64,000 nt of DNA from Mayamaea pseudoterrestris. Taxonomy: Eukaryota; Bacillariophyta; Bacillariophyceae; Sellaphorales; Sellaphoraceae. A model generated the notes under the pieces. That model did not search any database. It had not been told where the DNA came from and worked only from the letters and a program-made list of their open reading frames with translations. The DNA is taken from positions 124,001 through 188,000 of the forward strand of contig BROI01000005.1 in assembly GCA_027923505.1 (NCBI GenBank), in the 5' to 3' direction. Below are positions 19,781-29,233 of the stretch, in pieces; position 1 is the first letter of the stretch; every line of letters starts with the position of its first letter. A program made the position numbers and the translations under genes.

Positions 19781-20977
19781 CTAAGCCTGTCGAACATCTG
19801 CATGATTAATTTCAAAAATGGATTGTGAAGGCACGACATGCGTCACGTGCTCATTCTGCCGCGTTACGGTGAGCCGTGGCTGCCAGATACCACTTGAGCG
19901 CTGACTTGCATTGCTACTGCCTCCATATGACAAGGGCTCTAATCGACCATCGGAACCAATCGTAAAGAGTGATGGCACGCTCCCGCTACCACCACTAAAC
20001 GCCATGGCCAGCTGCCGCTGCTGCTGCTCATTTTCATGCTGCATCGCCGGCAAAACGTCGGTATATTCTTGCCGACAAATGGGGCAGTGTTGCTTCTTGC
20101 TGAGCCATCCAATGATGCATTCCGTGTGAAAGACGTGTGGGCAGTGCGAAAACCACGTGACGCGTTCGCCAGGTTCGTATTGCGACAAGCAAATGGCGCA
20201 CATGGAATTCACCGAGCGACCTATTGGTAATCTTAGTAGCAGTCGATTGGACTCCTCCATGCAGTCGTTCATGTCGTAGTCAATTAAATGTGGGTCGTTC
20301 GATCCGCTTTCAAGATCTGTGCGTGCGACTGGCGGCGGCGTATCATTACCAGTCGCCAGAGCGCCATCTTCTTCCGCTAGTTGCTCTTTCAATGCCAGAC
20401 GAGTCGTTGCATTCTCGTTTACATCATGCTGAGCCTCCGTATCGTCCACATCAACAGCAGAAAGATCCATCAAGTCATTTTCCGTAACAATCATACTCGT
20501 CGCCTGCAACGACTCTGCCAATACTTGTTTGCGCATGATTGCATTCGCTTCACTGTGCGCCTGCTGCGTCTGCGTCCAAGCGAACCAATGGTTACGCAGC
20601 TGCAGTTGCGTGGCAGCATGCTGCGCGGCGGCGCTGCGATCCATGGCGCGCCGCCGCCCAAAGGCGCAGCAGGCGGGAACGACGCAGCAAAGCAACAGAA
20701 ACAAGTACCATGCCAAGAATGCGACAAACTCGAATGCTTCATTGTCGGAGGAGTCGTTATTGTTGTTAGTGTTGGTGCCATTGTTGGTTGCGTTACTGCC
20801 ATTGTTACTGCTGTCAGTTTGGTTAAAGGTGCTGTCGTTGAATGCACCTGTCGCGTTTTCGCTGCCAATCTCCATCGTCGTGCTTTCATTCTGCTGACTA
20901 GCAGCGAAAGCTTGCATCAAAAAGGCTGCCAGCCAGCATATTTTTGCCAGCGAAACGTTTCGTTTCATCATTTTCAT
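19781..20977 (-). CDS. Membrane-anchored RING-H2 ubiquitin ligase (copy 2)
   Basis: Single exon, 398 aa; the ATG at 20977 matches the start of copy 1. Signal peptide, Asn-rich luminal segment, membrane helix and RING-H2 finger (CAICLSQYEPGE ... HVFHTECI ... CPICRQ) are all intact. Compared with copy 1 it lacks about 27 residues in the tail, between RLTVT and NEH, so the Pro/Trp segment is gone but the frame and the final ADVRQA remain. It also carries scattered amino-acid replacements in the luminal and linker parts, many more than the aldolase pair, consistent with weaker constraint outside the RING. Confidence 0.87.
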   Translation of the reverse strand: MKMMKRNVSLAKICWLAAFLMQAFAASQQNESTTMEIGSENATGAFNDSTFNQTDSSNNGSNATNNGTNTNNNNDSSDNEAFEFVAFLAWYLFLLLCCVVPACCAFGRRRAMDRSAAAQHAATQLQLRNHWFAWTQTQQAHSEANAIMRKQVLAESLQATSMIVTENDLMDLSAVDVDDTEAQHDVNENATTRLALKEQLAEEDGALATGNDTPPPVARTDLESGSNDPHLIDYDMNDCMEESNRLLLRLPIGRSVNSMCAICLSQYEPGERVTWFSHCPHVFHTECIIGWLSKKQHCPICRQEYTDVLPAMQHENEQQQRQLAMAFSGGSGSVPSLFTIGSDGRLEPLSYGGSSNASQRSSGIWQPRLTVTRQNEHVTHVVPSQSIFEINHADVRQA

Positions 20978-21481
20978 TGTCAAATTCGATTTGACGTCGC
21001 AGATGATTGCCGAGAGGTGCGAAGAGTTGCAGTCGGTAAACTTTCAACGACTTTTTTATTACACTCAAGTCACTCAATGTTTTAACAGTTACAGAAATAG
21101 TTCGTGTACAAAAAGAGCAAAGGGTTTGAGCTTTCTCAGCAATCTCTGCTCTTGCTTTCACTTCATTGTGACGATGCTTTTGCAGCGGACTGTCGTGCCG
21201 CGCCGGCGCGCCATTTCCATGAGAAGTTTGGGCTTCCTCGGAACAGCTTTCTGGCGTTCCATATGTAGCGTTCCATTACCCCTGTCAGCCCAATATCGAA
21301 CGCTTGAGTAAGAAATCACTGACGCAGAAGGAACGAGTCACACATTCTCGGCATCGCTCCGGTTTTGATCTTCCTCATCGCTCATTGCCATGACACCCAT
21401 GGTTCGACGATTCGCAACTTCGCCTTGCATTGCCTTGCATTGCGCGTGAGAACATTGGATACACATTCGCATCACTACATC
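20978..21481. promoter_or_regulatory. Bidirectional promoter RING / PCMT, copy 2
   Basis: 504 bp, counterpart of 11940-12457. The gccgcgccggcgcgccatttcc element is kept, with GGCGCGCC at 21205-21212, amid substitutions and indels. Confidence 0.45.
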
Positions 21482-22637
21482 ATGCGGCAGCAGCCTTGCG
21501 TCTCGCTGCTCAGCGTCTTGTTTCTCATTCATCAACAGCAGTATCATTTTCGTCGCCAAGTGCACGCAGCAGACACTCGTGCACTACAACTTGCCTTTCA
21601 AGACTGCAATTCCATTCCAAGCAGCAATAACAATAGTCATCAACGACCCATTGAAGGAGATCCATCTCCAGAAACAGCAAAAATCATGCGTTCCGCTTGG
21701 CACTGCCACGGCCGCAACCAGCGCGAGCTCGTTCAAAACCTCATGGAAGCCAACATTATTCGACATTCACAAGTCGCCCAGGTCATGTCGTTGGTGGATC
21801 GCAAGTACTACTTGCCAAAGCTATCGTCGCTCTTTGGGGGTGATGCGAGTGCGGCGCTCTATCCATACGTCGATGCGCCGCAAAGTATTGGACATGGGCA
21901 AACCATATCGGGTGAGTATCGTGTGTATAATTGTGAATGCAAATGTAGAGACGTGGATGCGATTCATTGCTCACTTTTACATGCTGCTTGTTTCCTTGAC
22001 AGCCCCTCACATGCACGCTCACGTACTGGAAGAGATTGTTCCTCACTTGCTTCCAGTAACGGACGACGAAACAGACTCGCCTACTGCTGGCAATGACGAG
22101 TCATCCAAGATGGAGCCTGTCAAGATTTTGGACGTTGGCTGCGGATCAGGCTACTTGACGGCCTGCTTTGGTCGCTTGGTGCACACGTCACCGCCACTGA
22201 CGCCGACCAGCATACTGGGCCGACCCGGCAAGGTGTTTGGCGTGGACATTTATCCGGAACTGGTCGCGCGGTCCAAGCAAAACATTCAGTCGGGACCAGA
22301 CAAAGAGCTACTGGAGGCCGGCACGATTCAACTTATGATTGCGAACGGATGGAAGGGACTACCGAACGAGGCGCCCTTTGACGCCATTCACGTTGGAGCA
22401 GCGGCGGAGGAATTGCCCAAGGCGCTGGCAATGCAGTTGAAAGTAGGTGGCGTGCTGATTGTACCCGTTGGACCGCAGGGAGAGGCGCAAGTGCTGTACA
22501 AGGTGGAGCGAGTCAAGCAGCAGCAGCATGATGTGAATGACGCAAGGGAGGAGCCGGATGGTGCGTTTGATCCGTCGGATTATCGAATCAAGCAGCTGCT
22601 GGGTGTTCAATACGTGCCGCTGGTCAAAGAGCTTTGA
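21482..22637 (+). CDS. PCMT: Protein-L-isoaspartate O-methyltransferase (copy 2)
   Basis: Two exons, 21482-21911 and 22003-22637, same phase and position as copy 1, 354 aa. The catalytic core and SAM motif (ILDVGCGSGYL) match copy 1; differences cluster in the N-terminal extension and in an acidic loop after LLPVTDDE. The frame is open 117 bp further upstream, but the ATG at 21482 aligns with copy 1 and is preferred. Convergent with TAF7 copy 2. Confidence 0.93.
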
Positions 22638-22848
22638 ACGAATACATTGGCGATGGGTCCATTCTGCATGCGAGGTCGTTTACATGCTTGATTAAATATC
22701 CAGTGAATGCTCATACATTTACATGAATCTCTACAACGAATGCACTTATTGCCGTGCAAGCGTACATACATTGGAAAATTTGACGACGTTTAGAATCACG
22801 CAGCCACATACTTCGTCATGGCAAGAAATTATACAGTAAACCGTTCAA

Positions 22849-23952
22849 TCAATTCATTTCATCAAAATTCATATCATCGTCATCGAGATCAAACTCTTTG
22901 AAAAAGTCTTCATCCACGCCAAGTAGATCATTGCCATCACCCGCCGCCATCATGCTTGCCGCCAGCGTTACATCATCCACCATTTCTTGCTGCTGCTGCA
23001 AGTTAACGACAGGTTCTGGTCGATTCTTCTTGCTGGCAATTCCCTTTTTGGGTTTGGCAGCCGGTATATTTTCCGCGTCTTGTCGTTTCTTTCGCTGTAG
23101 TTGCTGTTGCTCCTCCAACTGTTTCCTCTTGGCTTCCGCCGCTTCATTCTGAATCGCTAGTATATCCTCCGGCTTGAGCCATACTTCAGGATGTGCACTA
23201 CATATTTGATCATCTGCATCAAACTGAACACCTTGCGGCTGCCGTCCATAGTCATCCATCCATGGCTCATAGTTGACAATCTCCTCCGTCACCTCCTCCA
23301 GCACGCGCGCCTGCGTATGACTCGACGACGTACCCGCCTTTGGAATCTTGACCTTTTTGACCTTTTCGTCCTTGTGCAGCTGCCCCATGAGTTGCACCAA
23401 CTCCCGCTCCACCGCCGCCACGTTGCGCCGCGGCGGCGCAATGCGCTCATGCTCGCGGGTTGCAAACCGCCGCTCCACGACGCGATGCATCGGCGGCGTC
23501 ACGCCCGAGTGATAGTAGGATGGATATCCGTCAGTGGGTTGCTCCTGCGCCTCCTCGAGGGCCATGTCGTCTTCATAGACAATCAGCATTTGCGCCACGT
23601 CGACGCTCTTGTAGTACATGGCGTGGTCGTGCGTCTTGTGTAGCTCGATGGGGCAGGGTAGATTGACGAGCGTGGCTGGATAGCGGGCGCCGTCGCAGCA
23701 AAATTCCCACAGGGTGCGATGGCGGGCCTCGGTCGGTTGGCACGTGACGCCTTCCAAGTCGAGGTAGGAGTCGGGAGTTGTTGCTGGTGCTGGTGCTGGA
23801 GTGTTGTTGTTGTTGTTGTTACTGTTGGATGATGCCGCTGCTGCTGCACGTTCCTCGCACTCCTTCATCTTGTCGCGGAGGCGAGCTTCGAGACGAGGGA
23901 CCAAAATGCGAAGGACAAGGGTTCGGTCGCGGACGGGTAAACGGTCGCTCAT
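22849..23952 (-). CDS. TAF7: TFIID subunit TAF7 (copy 2)
   Basis: Single exon, 367 aa, ATG at 23952. The TAFII55 domain motifs (LVNLPCPIELHKTHD, YYKSVDVAQMLIVYED, GVTPPMHRVV) are the same as in copy 1. The Asn-rich insert has a different length and composition and a Pro/Ala repeat follows; the Ser run before HAQ/HTQ is shorter. The acidic C-terminus is identical. Both copies look functional, so the genome carries two intact TAF7 genes here. Confidence 0.85.
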   Translation of the reverse strand: MSDRLPVRDRTLVLRILVPRLEARLRDKMKECEERAAAAASSNSNNNNNNTPAPAPATTPDSYLDLEGVTCQPTEARHRTLWEFCCDGARYPATLVNLPCPIELHKTHDHAMYYKSVDVAQMLIVYEDDMALEEAQEQPTDGYPSYYHSGVTPPMHRVVERRFATREHERIAPPRRNVAAVERELVQLMGQLHKDEKVKKVKIPKAGTSSSHTQARVLEEVTEEIVNYEPWMDDYGRQPQGVQFDADDQICSAHPEVWLKPEDILAIQNEAAEAKRKQLEEQQQLQRKKRQDAENIPAAKPKKGIASKKNRPEPVVNLQQQQEMVDDVTLAASMMAAGDGNDLLGVDEDFFKEFDLDDDDMNFDEMN

Positions 23953-24135
23953 TTTGATGCATTAAGGAAAGCTTGTGGTACTGTGATCGAGCCATTCATG
24001 TTGCTTGTTGTCGCGATCATCAATGTTTTGCAGCTTTCATTCGTGTCGTAGCGGCAATGCGATACCACTACGACATTTCGTCAGGTTATCAGCCGCCGCG
24101 CGCGTGAATTTCGACGAACAAAACACAATTCCACC

Positions 24136-25153
24136 ATGGCGTCGATCTTTGAAACGCTCCACGAGTATTACGATCGACTAACGGGAACGACTGGAGGCTT
24201 AGGTGTACGTGCTAATGATTGACTGATATGAAAACGATGGTTAAACACTCTGTTGAAGAAAAATGGAGAGGAGATATCGTCAATCAAAGAGTTCATGCTG
24301 CATCGCATTATCGCATACCTCGCCTCATCTTTTTGATCCTCAACATATTGCGTTACAGTATCTTGTTATTCTGGCACTCGTCGCTGGGGGCTACCTTTAT
24401 ACGAGCGCAAGCTTCATGTCTTCGCAAGAACACAATCGCGTGGTTCTTTCGACTAGCAAGAAGGACGACACCGACAAGGAGCCACTGCGCAACTTTACCA
24501 TTACCCAACTCCAAAAATTCAACGGCACGAACGACCAACCAGTCTACTTGTCAGTGTCTGGCATTGTCTTTGACGTTTCGGACGGTCGCGACTTTTACGG
24601 TCCCGGTGGTCCCTACGAGAAGTTTGCCGGCTGCGAGTGCGGCGTGGCCTTGGCGAAAATGAGTTTCGACAGCGAGCATTTGAATGATTTTGATGGCATT
24701 GCGCAGTTGAATTTTGGAGAAAAGGCGGAACTAGAGGGGTGGATTGACAAGTTTACCAACTATCGAAGCTATCCAGTCAAGGGGAGATTGGTGCCAGACA
24801 AGTTACTGCCGCGTGCCGATCATATTTGGACGGCAGACGAATTGGCGTTGCATGACGGCACGCAGGAGATTCCAACCAACTACGCCGCTGCTCCCATTTA
24901 CATTGGCGCCGGGAACAAGGTGTTTGACATGAGTTTCGGTGGCGTGTCGTTCTATGGCGCTGGCGGACCCTACCAAAAGTTTGCCGGCAAGATTGTGAGT
25001 CGAGCGCTGGCGAAAATGAGTCTGGACGATGACGACCTCGTTTCAAACGATGTGAGTGACTTGACGGAGAAGCAGCTGGGGATTATGAATGACTGGATTA
25101 AAACGTTTGAGGAAAAGAAGAACTACCCAATTGTGGGTAGACTTGAAAAGTAG
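24136..25153 (+). CDS. Double cytochrome-b5-like (MAPR) heme protein (copy 2)
   Basis: Two exons, 24136-24204 and 24359-25153, phase 0, 287 aa. The first exon reads MASIFETLHEYYDRLTG, slightly diverged from copy 1; the membrane helix is YLVILALVAGGYLYTSASF. Both MAPR domains keep the F-Y-G-x-G-G-P-Y motif. The last 130 or so coding bases lie in identity tract B and are the same as copy 1. The 183-bp gap to TAF7 copy 2 is a shared promoter. Confidence 0.87.
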
Positions 25154-25258
25154 TGTAATGATATAGGTGTGCATTTAGATTTTATACCGATAATATTTTG
25201 GCCGTCGCATCAGCGGATCGTGTCGAGGAAACACTATGGCTGCTGCCACTGCCCATTA
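25023..25258. repeat. Identity tract B (unit 2)
   Basis: Partner of 16051-16286, 236 identical bases across the convergent 3' ends of the MAPR and four-TM genes. Confidence 0.85.
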
Positions 25259-26027
25259 TATCGTCAGTACTTTGTCGAATCTCAGGTACATTGGCATAGT
25301 CACCCGCAAAGGTGGCTGATGGCCTGCTGCTACTGTTATTGTATCCGCCGCCACTATTCGTGTACATTGGATCCACCGTTCCCACTGGTTCGTACTGGTC
25401 CGCGTGGAGCTGCGACGACGAGGAAAACTCGCGCCGCCCCACGGCCAGCAAGAGGCAGGCGCAAAAGTTGACCCAAAAAACAAAGCCCGCCCACAGCCAC
25501 ACGCCAGTGGAGCGGTTGCAGTAACTTAATGGGTCGCGACTGCTGCTTTCGTGGAATCGTTCCGTGGTGTTTTCGTGACTATCATATCCATCGCTCCGTC
25601 GATTATCACTACCGTAGTAAGACTGCTTCGAGCAAGTTCCATACTTGAACGATTGCGACAAGACAAAGGACAGTATGGATGCACCAATGGTAATGCCCAA
25701 GGCGACTCCCATGATGAAATCGTTCGGCGCCAAAAAGCTAAAGTGGGAGGAGAGCCGTCCATTGTTCAAAATGGCCCAGACGGTAGCATTCTGCAGTATC
25801 AGAAAGAGTGACATCCATATCAAGGGAAGTGTATTGCTATTGCCACTGAATGATTGACTCCAGCAGGAGAAGAACAGAAACATGTTCAAAACGAACAGCA
25901 AGACCATTAGGTGATTCAAAATCTTGGCCATGGAATCCAAATGAAGGGCCGCGTAGGTTGTGACATCGCGGGGACAAAAGGATAAATTCTCCTCCAGGCG
26001 ATGTGGAAGCATGTTTCGTTGCATCAT
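25182..26027 (-). CDS. Four-TM membrane protein, unknown function (copy 2)
   Basis: Single exon, 281 aa, ATG at 26027. The same four hydrophobic helices as copy 1 are present; helix 1 starts NHLMVLLFVLNMFLF. The glycosylation-prone loop has lost two residues (HESSSRDPLSY versus HDNGSSRDAPIY) and the tail has gained a few Ser/Gly residues. Function is unknown. Confidence 0.7.
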   Translation of the reverse strand: MMQRNMLPHRLEENLSFCPRDVTTYAALHLDSMAKILNHLMVLLFVLNMFLFFSCWSQSFSGNSNTLPLIWMSLFLILQNATVWAILNNGRLSSHFSFLAPNDFIMGVALGITIGASILSFVLSQSFKYGTCSKQSYYGSDNRRSDGYDSHENTTERFHESSSRDPLSYCNRSTGVWLWAGFVFWVNFCACLLLAVGRREFSSSSQLHADQYEPVGTVDPMYTNSGGGYNNSSSRPSATFAGDYANVPEIRQSTDDIMGSGSSHSVSSTRSADATAKILSV

Positions 26028-26591
26028 ATTATTATATCGTGTACTGGAGGTGAATCAAGCTATGGTCGTCGAGTCGTCGATGCGAGATGCGAGTGATGTG
26101 TCGTTGTCGTTCTGATGAAGTTCTCAATGGCTCAATGGCGCAATGGTCAAATGTAATTTCACGCGAAATGATGATTGAATTTGGCAAGTCGTCTAATGCT
26201 TTCAGCGAATGCAATGTATCCTTTGCGGCTTAAAATACATTGTTTGTAATAACAAAGGAACTCTGGCAAGCACAACTCCATTTTCGTGGTCGCCGCTTGG
26301 TCGCGCGTGTCGCACTGCTAATAAAAAATTCTCAGCGGTTTTGGAAATAATCTCACGGGATGACATCGATTGCCATGGCCTCGCTACTTGACAATCAACC
26401 AAAATACCATTCATGATGCTATAGTAAGAGTCGTAAACAAAAGATAATCTTTATTCATGGCAACCAAAATGAAGATAGGTTGACTTAAAAATTCCAGCCC
26501 CAACAGGCCGCTCGCAAAACACCAAAATTCATGAACAAAGTATAGCACAGTTCTCGATATCGTCCAAACACAAAACAAAGTAAAAATCTCT
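26028..26591. other. AMT 3' flank and four-TM gene 5' flank
   Basis: These 564 bp lie between the four-TM start codon and the ammonium transporter stop codon, both on the minus strand. They include identity tract C and the decayed small ORF. No other gene is seen. Confidence 0.6.
26160..26308 (-). pseudogene. Decayed counterpart of the 54-aa small ORF
   Basis: This region aligns with 17164-17328 of unit 1. The start codon position reads ACG, about 12 bp are missing near the 5' part, and one extra base (taataac against aaaacc on the plus strand, near 26250) shifts the frame relative to unit 1. Either the ORF was never coding, or unit 2 lost it. Confidence 0.3.
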
Positions 26592-26593
26592 CT
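26352..26593. repeat. Identity tract C (unit 2), AMT 3' flank
   Basis: Partner of 17366-17607; 242 identical noncoding bases directly after the transporter stop codon. Confidence 0.9.
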
Positions 26594-28878
26594 AGCCCGC
26601 AGCTTCCTCGGCGACAATCGGCTTTTCGTCCGCACGAACTTCCTCATCCTGCGTCGACTTTTTCGACCTGTTGGACGAGTCCAAGGTGAGGCGGTGACGC
26701 GATGTGTTGAGCGACTCAATGGCGGCTTGCTCCACGGCCTGAATGTCGTAGGCTGGACCCTTGTGGCGACTAATGTCCATACCGGCAATTTCTTCGAGTG
26801 GATCGCAACGGTACCATCCCATGAAGGACAAAAAGTAGAAGAACGCTCCCATGACGGTGAAAGACCACGAAAAGATGAAGAGGCAAGCAATCAACTGACA
26901 GCCAAGGAGGGTAAAGTCACCCGATCCTTCGCCCCATTCGTAGAACCAACCGGCGTGTGAGCCAAGGCCTGGGTACGCCGCCGCCAAGAGGTCCGGAGAC
27001 GAGAAGAGTCCAGTCGCAATCATGCCCTGAAAAAAGGAACATCGTAAGATAAGTGAACGCTCGATACCCTCAGTCAGGCCAGTTTACAGAGCTGCAAACT
27101 GCCACTTACCCAAGCGCCTCCGACCATGTGCACCGGCACGGCGTCCACGGCTGATAAGCAATCAGAAATATCGTGAGTACAACGAGCAAGCGTTTTAAAG
27201 CATATATGTCACAGCAGTCCGGACGTACCGTCATCAAATCTTAATTTAAGCAATACTTTAGAACCCAGCACGTAGAAAATGCCAGCCAAAATTCCAATGA
27301 CGACGGCGGCCCAAGTCTGTACAGTCGCACAACCAGACGTAATGCTATAAAGGGTCGAAAACGAAAGCATGAGCAAATCATCGCTTTTAACGCCGACAAT
27401 CATTCACAAACTTACGCAACCAATCCAGTCAAGGAACCATTCATCGTGGCAACCACATCGTACGAGTAGATTCCAGTGTGGCGCAAATCAATGTATGAGC
27501 TAAAGGCCATGGCAGAAATGGCTCCCGCGCACGCCGAAAGTGTCGTGTTGACGGCAACAAGGCCTGCCAATGCACCACCAGCCTGCGACGCAACGTAGAG
27601 CACTGAACCGGGGTTGAAGCCGTACCTGTTAGAAAACGCAGTACAGAGATGTTTGTGAGATACAGACAAAAGTATTATACCTTCTCGCAATTGACAGCAA
27701 CGTACCATCCAAACCACAGAAGAAACTATCAAACAAAAGAGAGCAACGTATGACATGAGAATATTTCTCATCGAAACGGATCACGAATAGCAATGATACT
27801 ACTAACCGTTCCAAGGAACATGAGAGCGATTGAATGAGGCGTTATCTCAGCTGGTTCTTCGAGAAGATTGCCATCCTGGTCATGGAACCGACCAATGCGC
27901 GGACCGAGGATGAGTCCACCAACAAGCGCTGCAACTCCTCCAGTCATGTGAACGGCTGAAACGAGTGTGAATGATGAAACGTTAGGTTTGGCAATCAGTT
28001 TAACCGCTCAAATTTAAACAAATACTTCACTCACCTCCAGATCCAGCTAGGTCAATCGCTCCCGACCCAAACAGTGGTTCAGCCGCAAACGCACTGAGAA
28101 AGCCTTGCGTGGACCAGAGCGAATGGGCCGCCACTGGATAAACGAATCCAACCAAAAAGCTGGAATACATTAAGTACGCCTTCATTTGCGTACGTTCCGC
28201 AATCGTTCCAGCGACAATGCTGCTGACGGCGCACGCAAACGCAAATTGAAAGAACCAAAGCTCCATGGCAATGCCCTGATTAGTATTGGCAAAGAACTGG
28301 GTGTTTCCAATGAATGTTCTGATATAGCAAAAAGGAGTCATGTGTCAGGGCATGGTGTATAAAGCAGTGGCTGCTCTAACTGTACAGGCAACTTAGTTCA
28401 ACATACTTTTCCGGTCGCCCATCATCGCCTCCGTAGGCGAAGGCCCAACCAACGGCCCAGTACGCCAAGCCACCGCCGCAACTATCCAGCAAGTTCCAGA
28501 GGATAACGTTTCGAGTATTCTTGGCGCGAATGGATCCGGCGCAAAGCATGGCAAAGCCAGCCTGCATCATGAACACCAAGGCGCCACCAAAGAGGATGAA
28601 GAAACTATTGACGCCATCGGCAACATTCTGTGCGGCCGAAAGATTAGCCTGTAGTAATGATGCAAAATAAGAATACGGTTAATCATTAGTATAGGGACAG
28701 TACCTGCATTCTCTTTTAGAAGAAAATGGTTTCGTTATGCTTGCTGACTGATGCGCAGCGAACTGCATGCACTTACCTGCTCATTCTGATCCGAAACGCA
28801 TCCTAGCAACTCACTCAGCTGGCTCGACGTATCGGGAAACTGGGCGAGACAAGTCTCAAAGATGCTGCTTCCACTCAT
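26592..28878 (-). CDS. AMT1: Ammonium transporter (AMT/MEP/Rh family), nine exons
   Basis: Exons: 28878-28777, 28648-28407, 28318-28035, 27955-27807, 27725-27706, 27625-27416, 27344-27229, 27150-27110, 27026-26592; 532 aa. Exon 5 is only 20 bp and encodes LLWFG; it is needed to read GTFLLWFGWYGFNPGS. The protein conducts NH4+/NH3 through a trimeric channel in the plasma membrane. Family signatures: FMMQAGFAMLCAGSIRAKN, the first pore His in AVHMTGGVAAL, GPRIGRF, and the second pore His in VDAVPVHMVGGAWG. About eleven membrane helices are expected; the C-terminal cytosolic tail (CDPLEEIAGMDISRHKGPAYD) carries the conserved G-x-D-x-x-x-H-G-x-x-A-Y regulatory region. Other genes nearby have zero to four introns, so eight is exceptional. 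Its last exon supplied the breakpoint of the duplication. Confidence 0.95.
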
Positions 28879-29233
28879 AGTTCGGCAGAAACAAGGTCAA
28901 TGAGTGGAATGTGTGATGCGCAAGCGAAAGTGAGATGATTGAAACGAAAGTTGAAGGTGCTCGTTGCGTTTGCGCCTCGACGGGGCGTCACTTTCTACAT
29001 GCAACGAGGCGTTCTGATTGGAGGAAGAGATGCTTTGACGAAAGTGTCCATAAATCGCGCCGGCCGGACGTGGCTTGCGAAACAGCTGCCTCCTACCATC
29101 TACTGGCACTTTTACATCGGCGCCGATTAGCTATGTATGAGCAACAATTCACATTCAACAGTAAGCAACAGTATTGTTAATAATCATTCTTTTATAGACA
29201 GCTAAAGATGCATGACGTGAGAGACATCTCCAT
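28879..29233. other. Intergenic, AMT promoter side
   Basis: These 355 bp separate the AMT start codon from the stop codon of the Tpr-like gene. They should hold the AMT promoter. Short open frames here lack support; no element is recognised. Confidence 0.4.

Larger units (their letters stand above)
17681..26664. repeat. Tandem duplication, unit 2 (about 9.0 kb)
   Basis: Unit 2 starts at 17681 with the same sequence as 8580 and ends at 26664, where the match to unit 1 stops inside the ammonium transporter exon and the intact gene continues. All six genes are present and open. Differences from unit 1 include an in-frame loss in the RING gene, indels in the TAF7 Asn-rich insert, and decay of the small ORF. 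Confidence 0.95.

Noticed and set aside
20381-21085. 234-codon plus-strand frame over RING copy 2
   Set aside because: Antisense shadow of the RING gene; the equivalent frame is broken differently in unit 1.
8580-26664. Reading the duplication as a transposon or virus-borne segment
   Set aside because: No terminal repeats, target-site duplication, transposase, reverse transcriptase or capsid gene at either edge.
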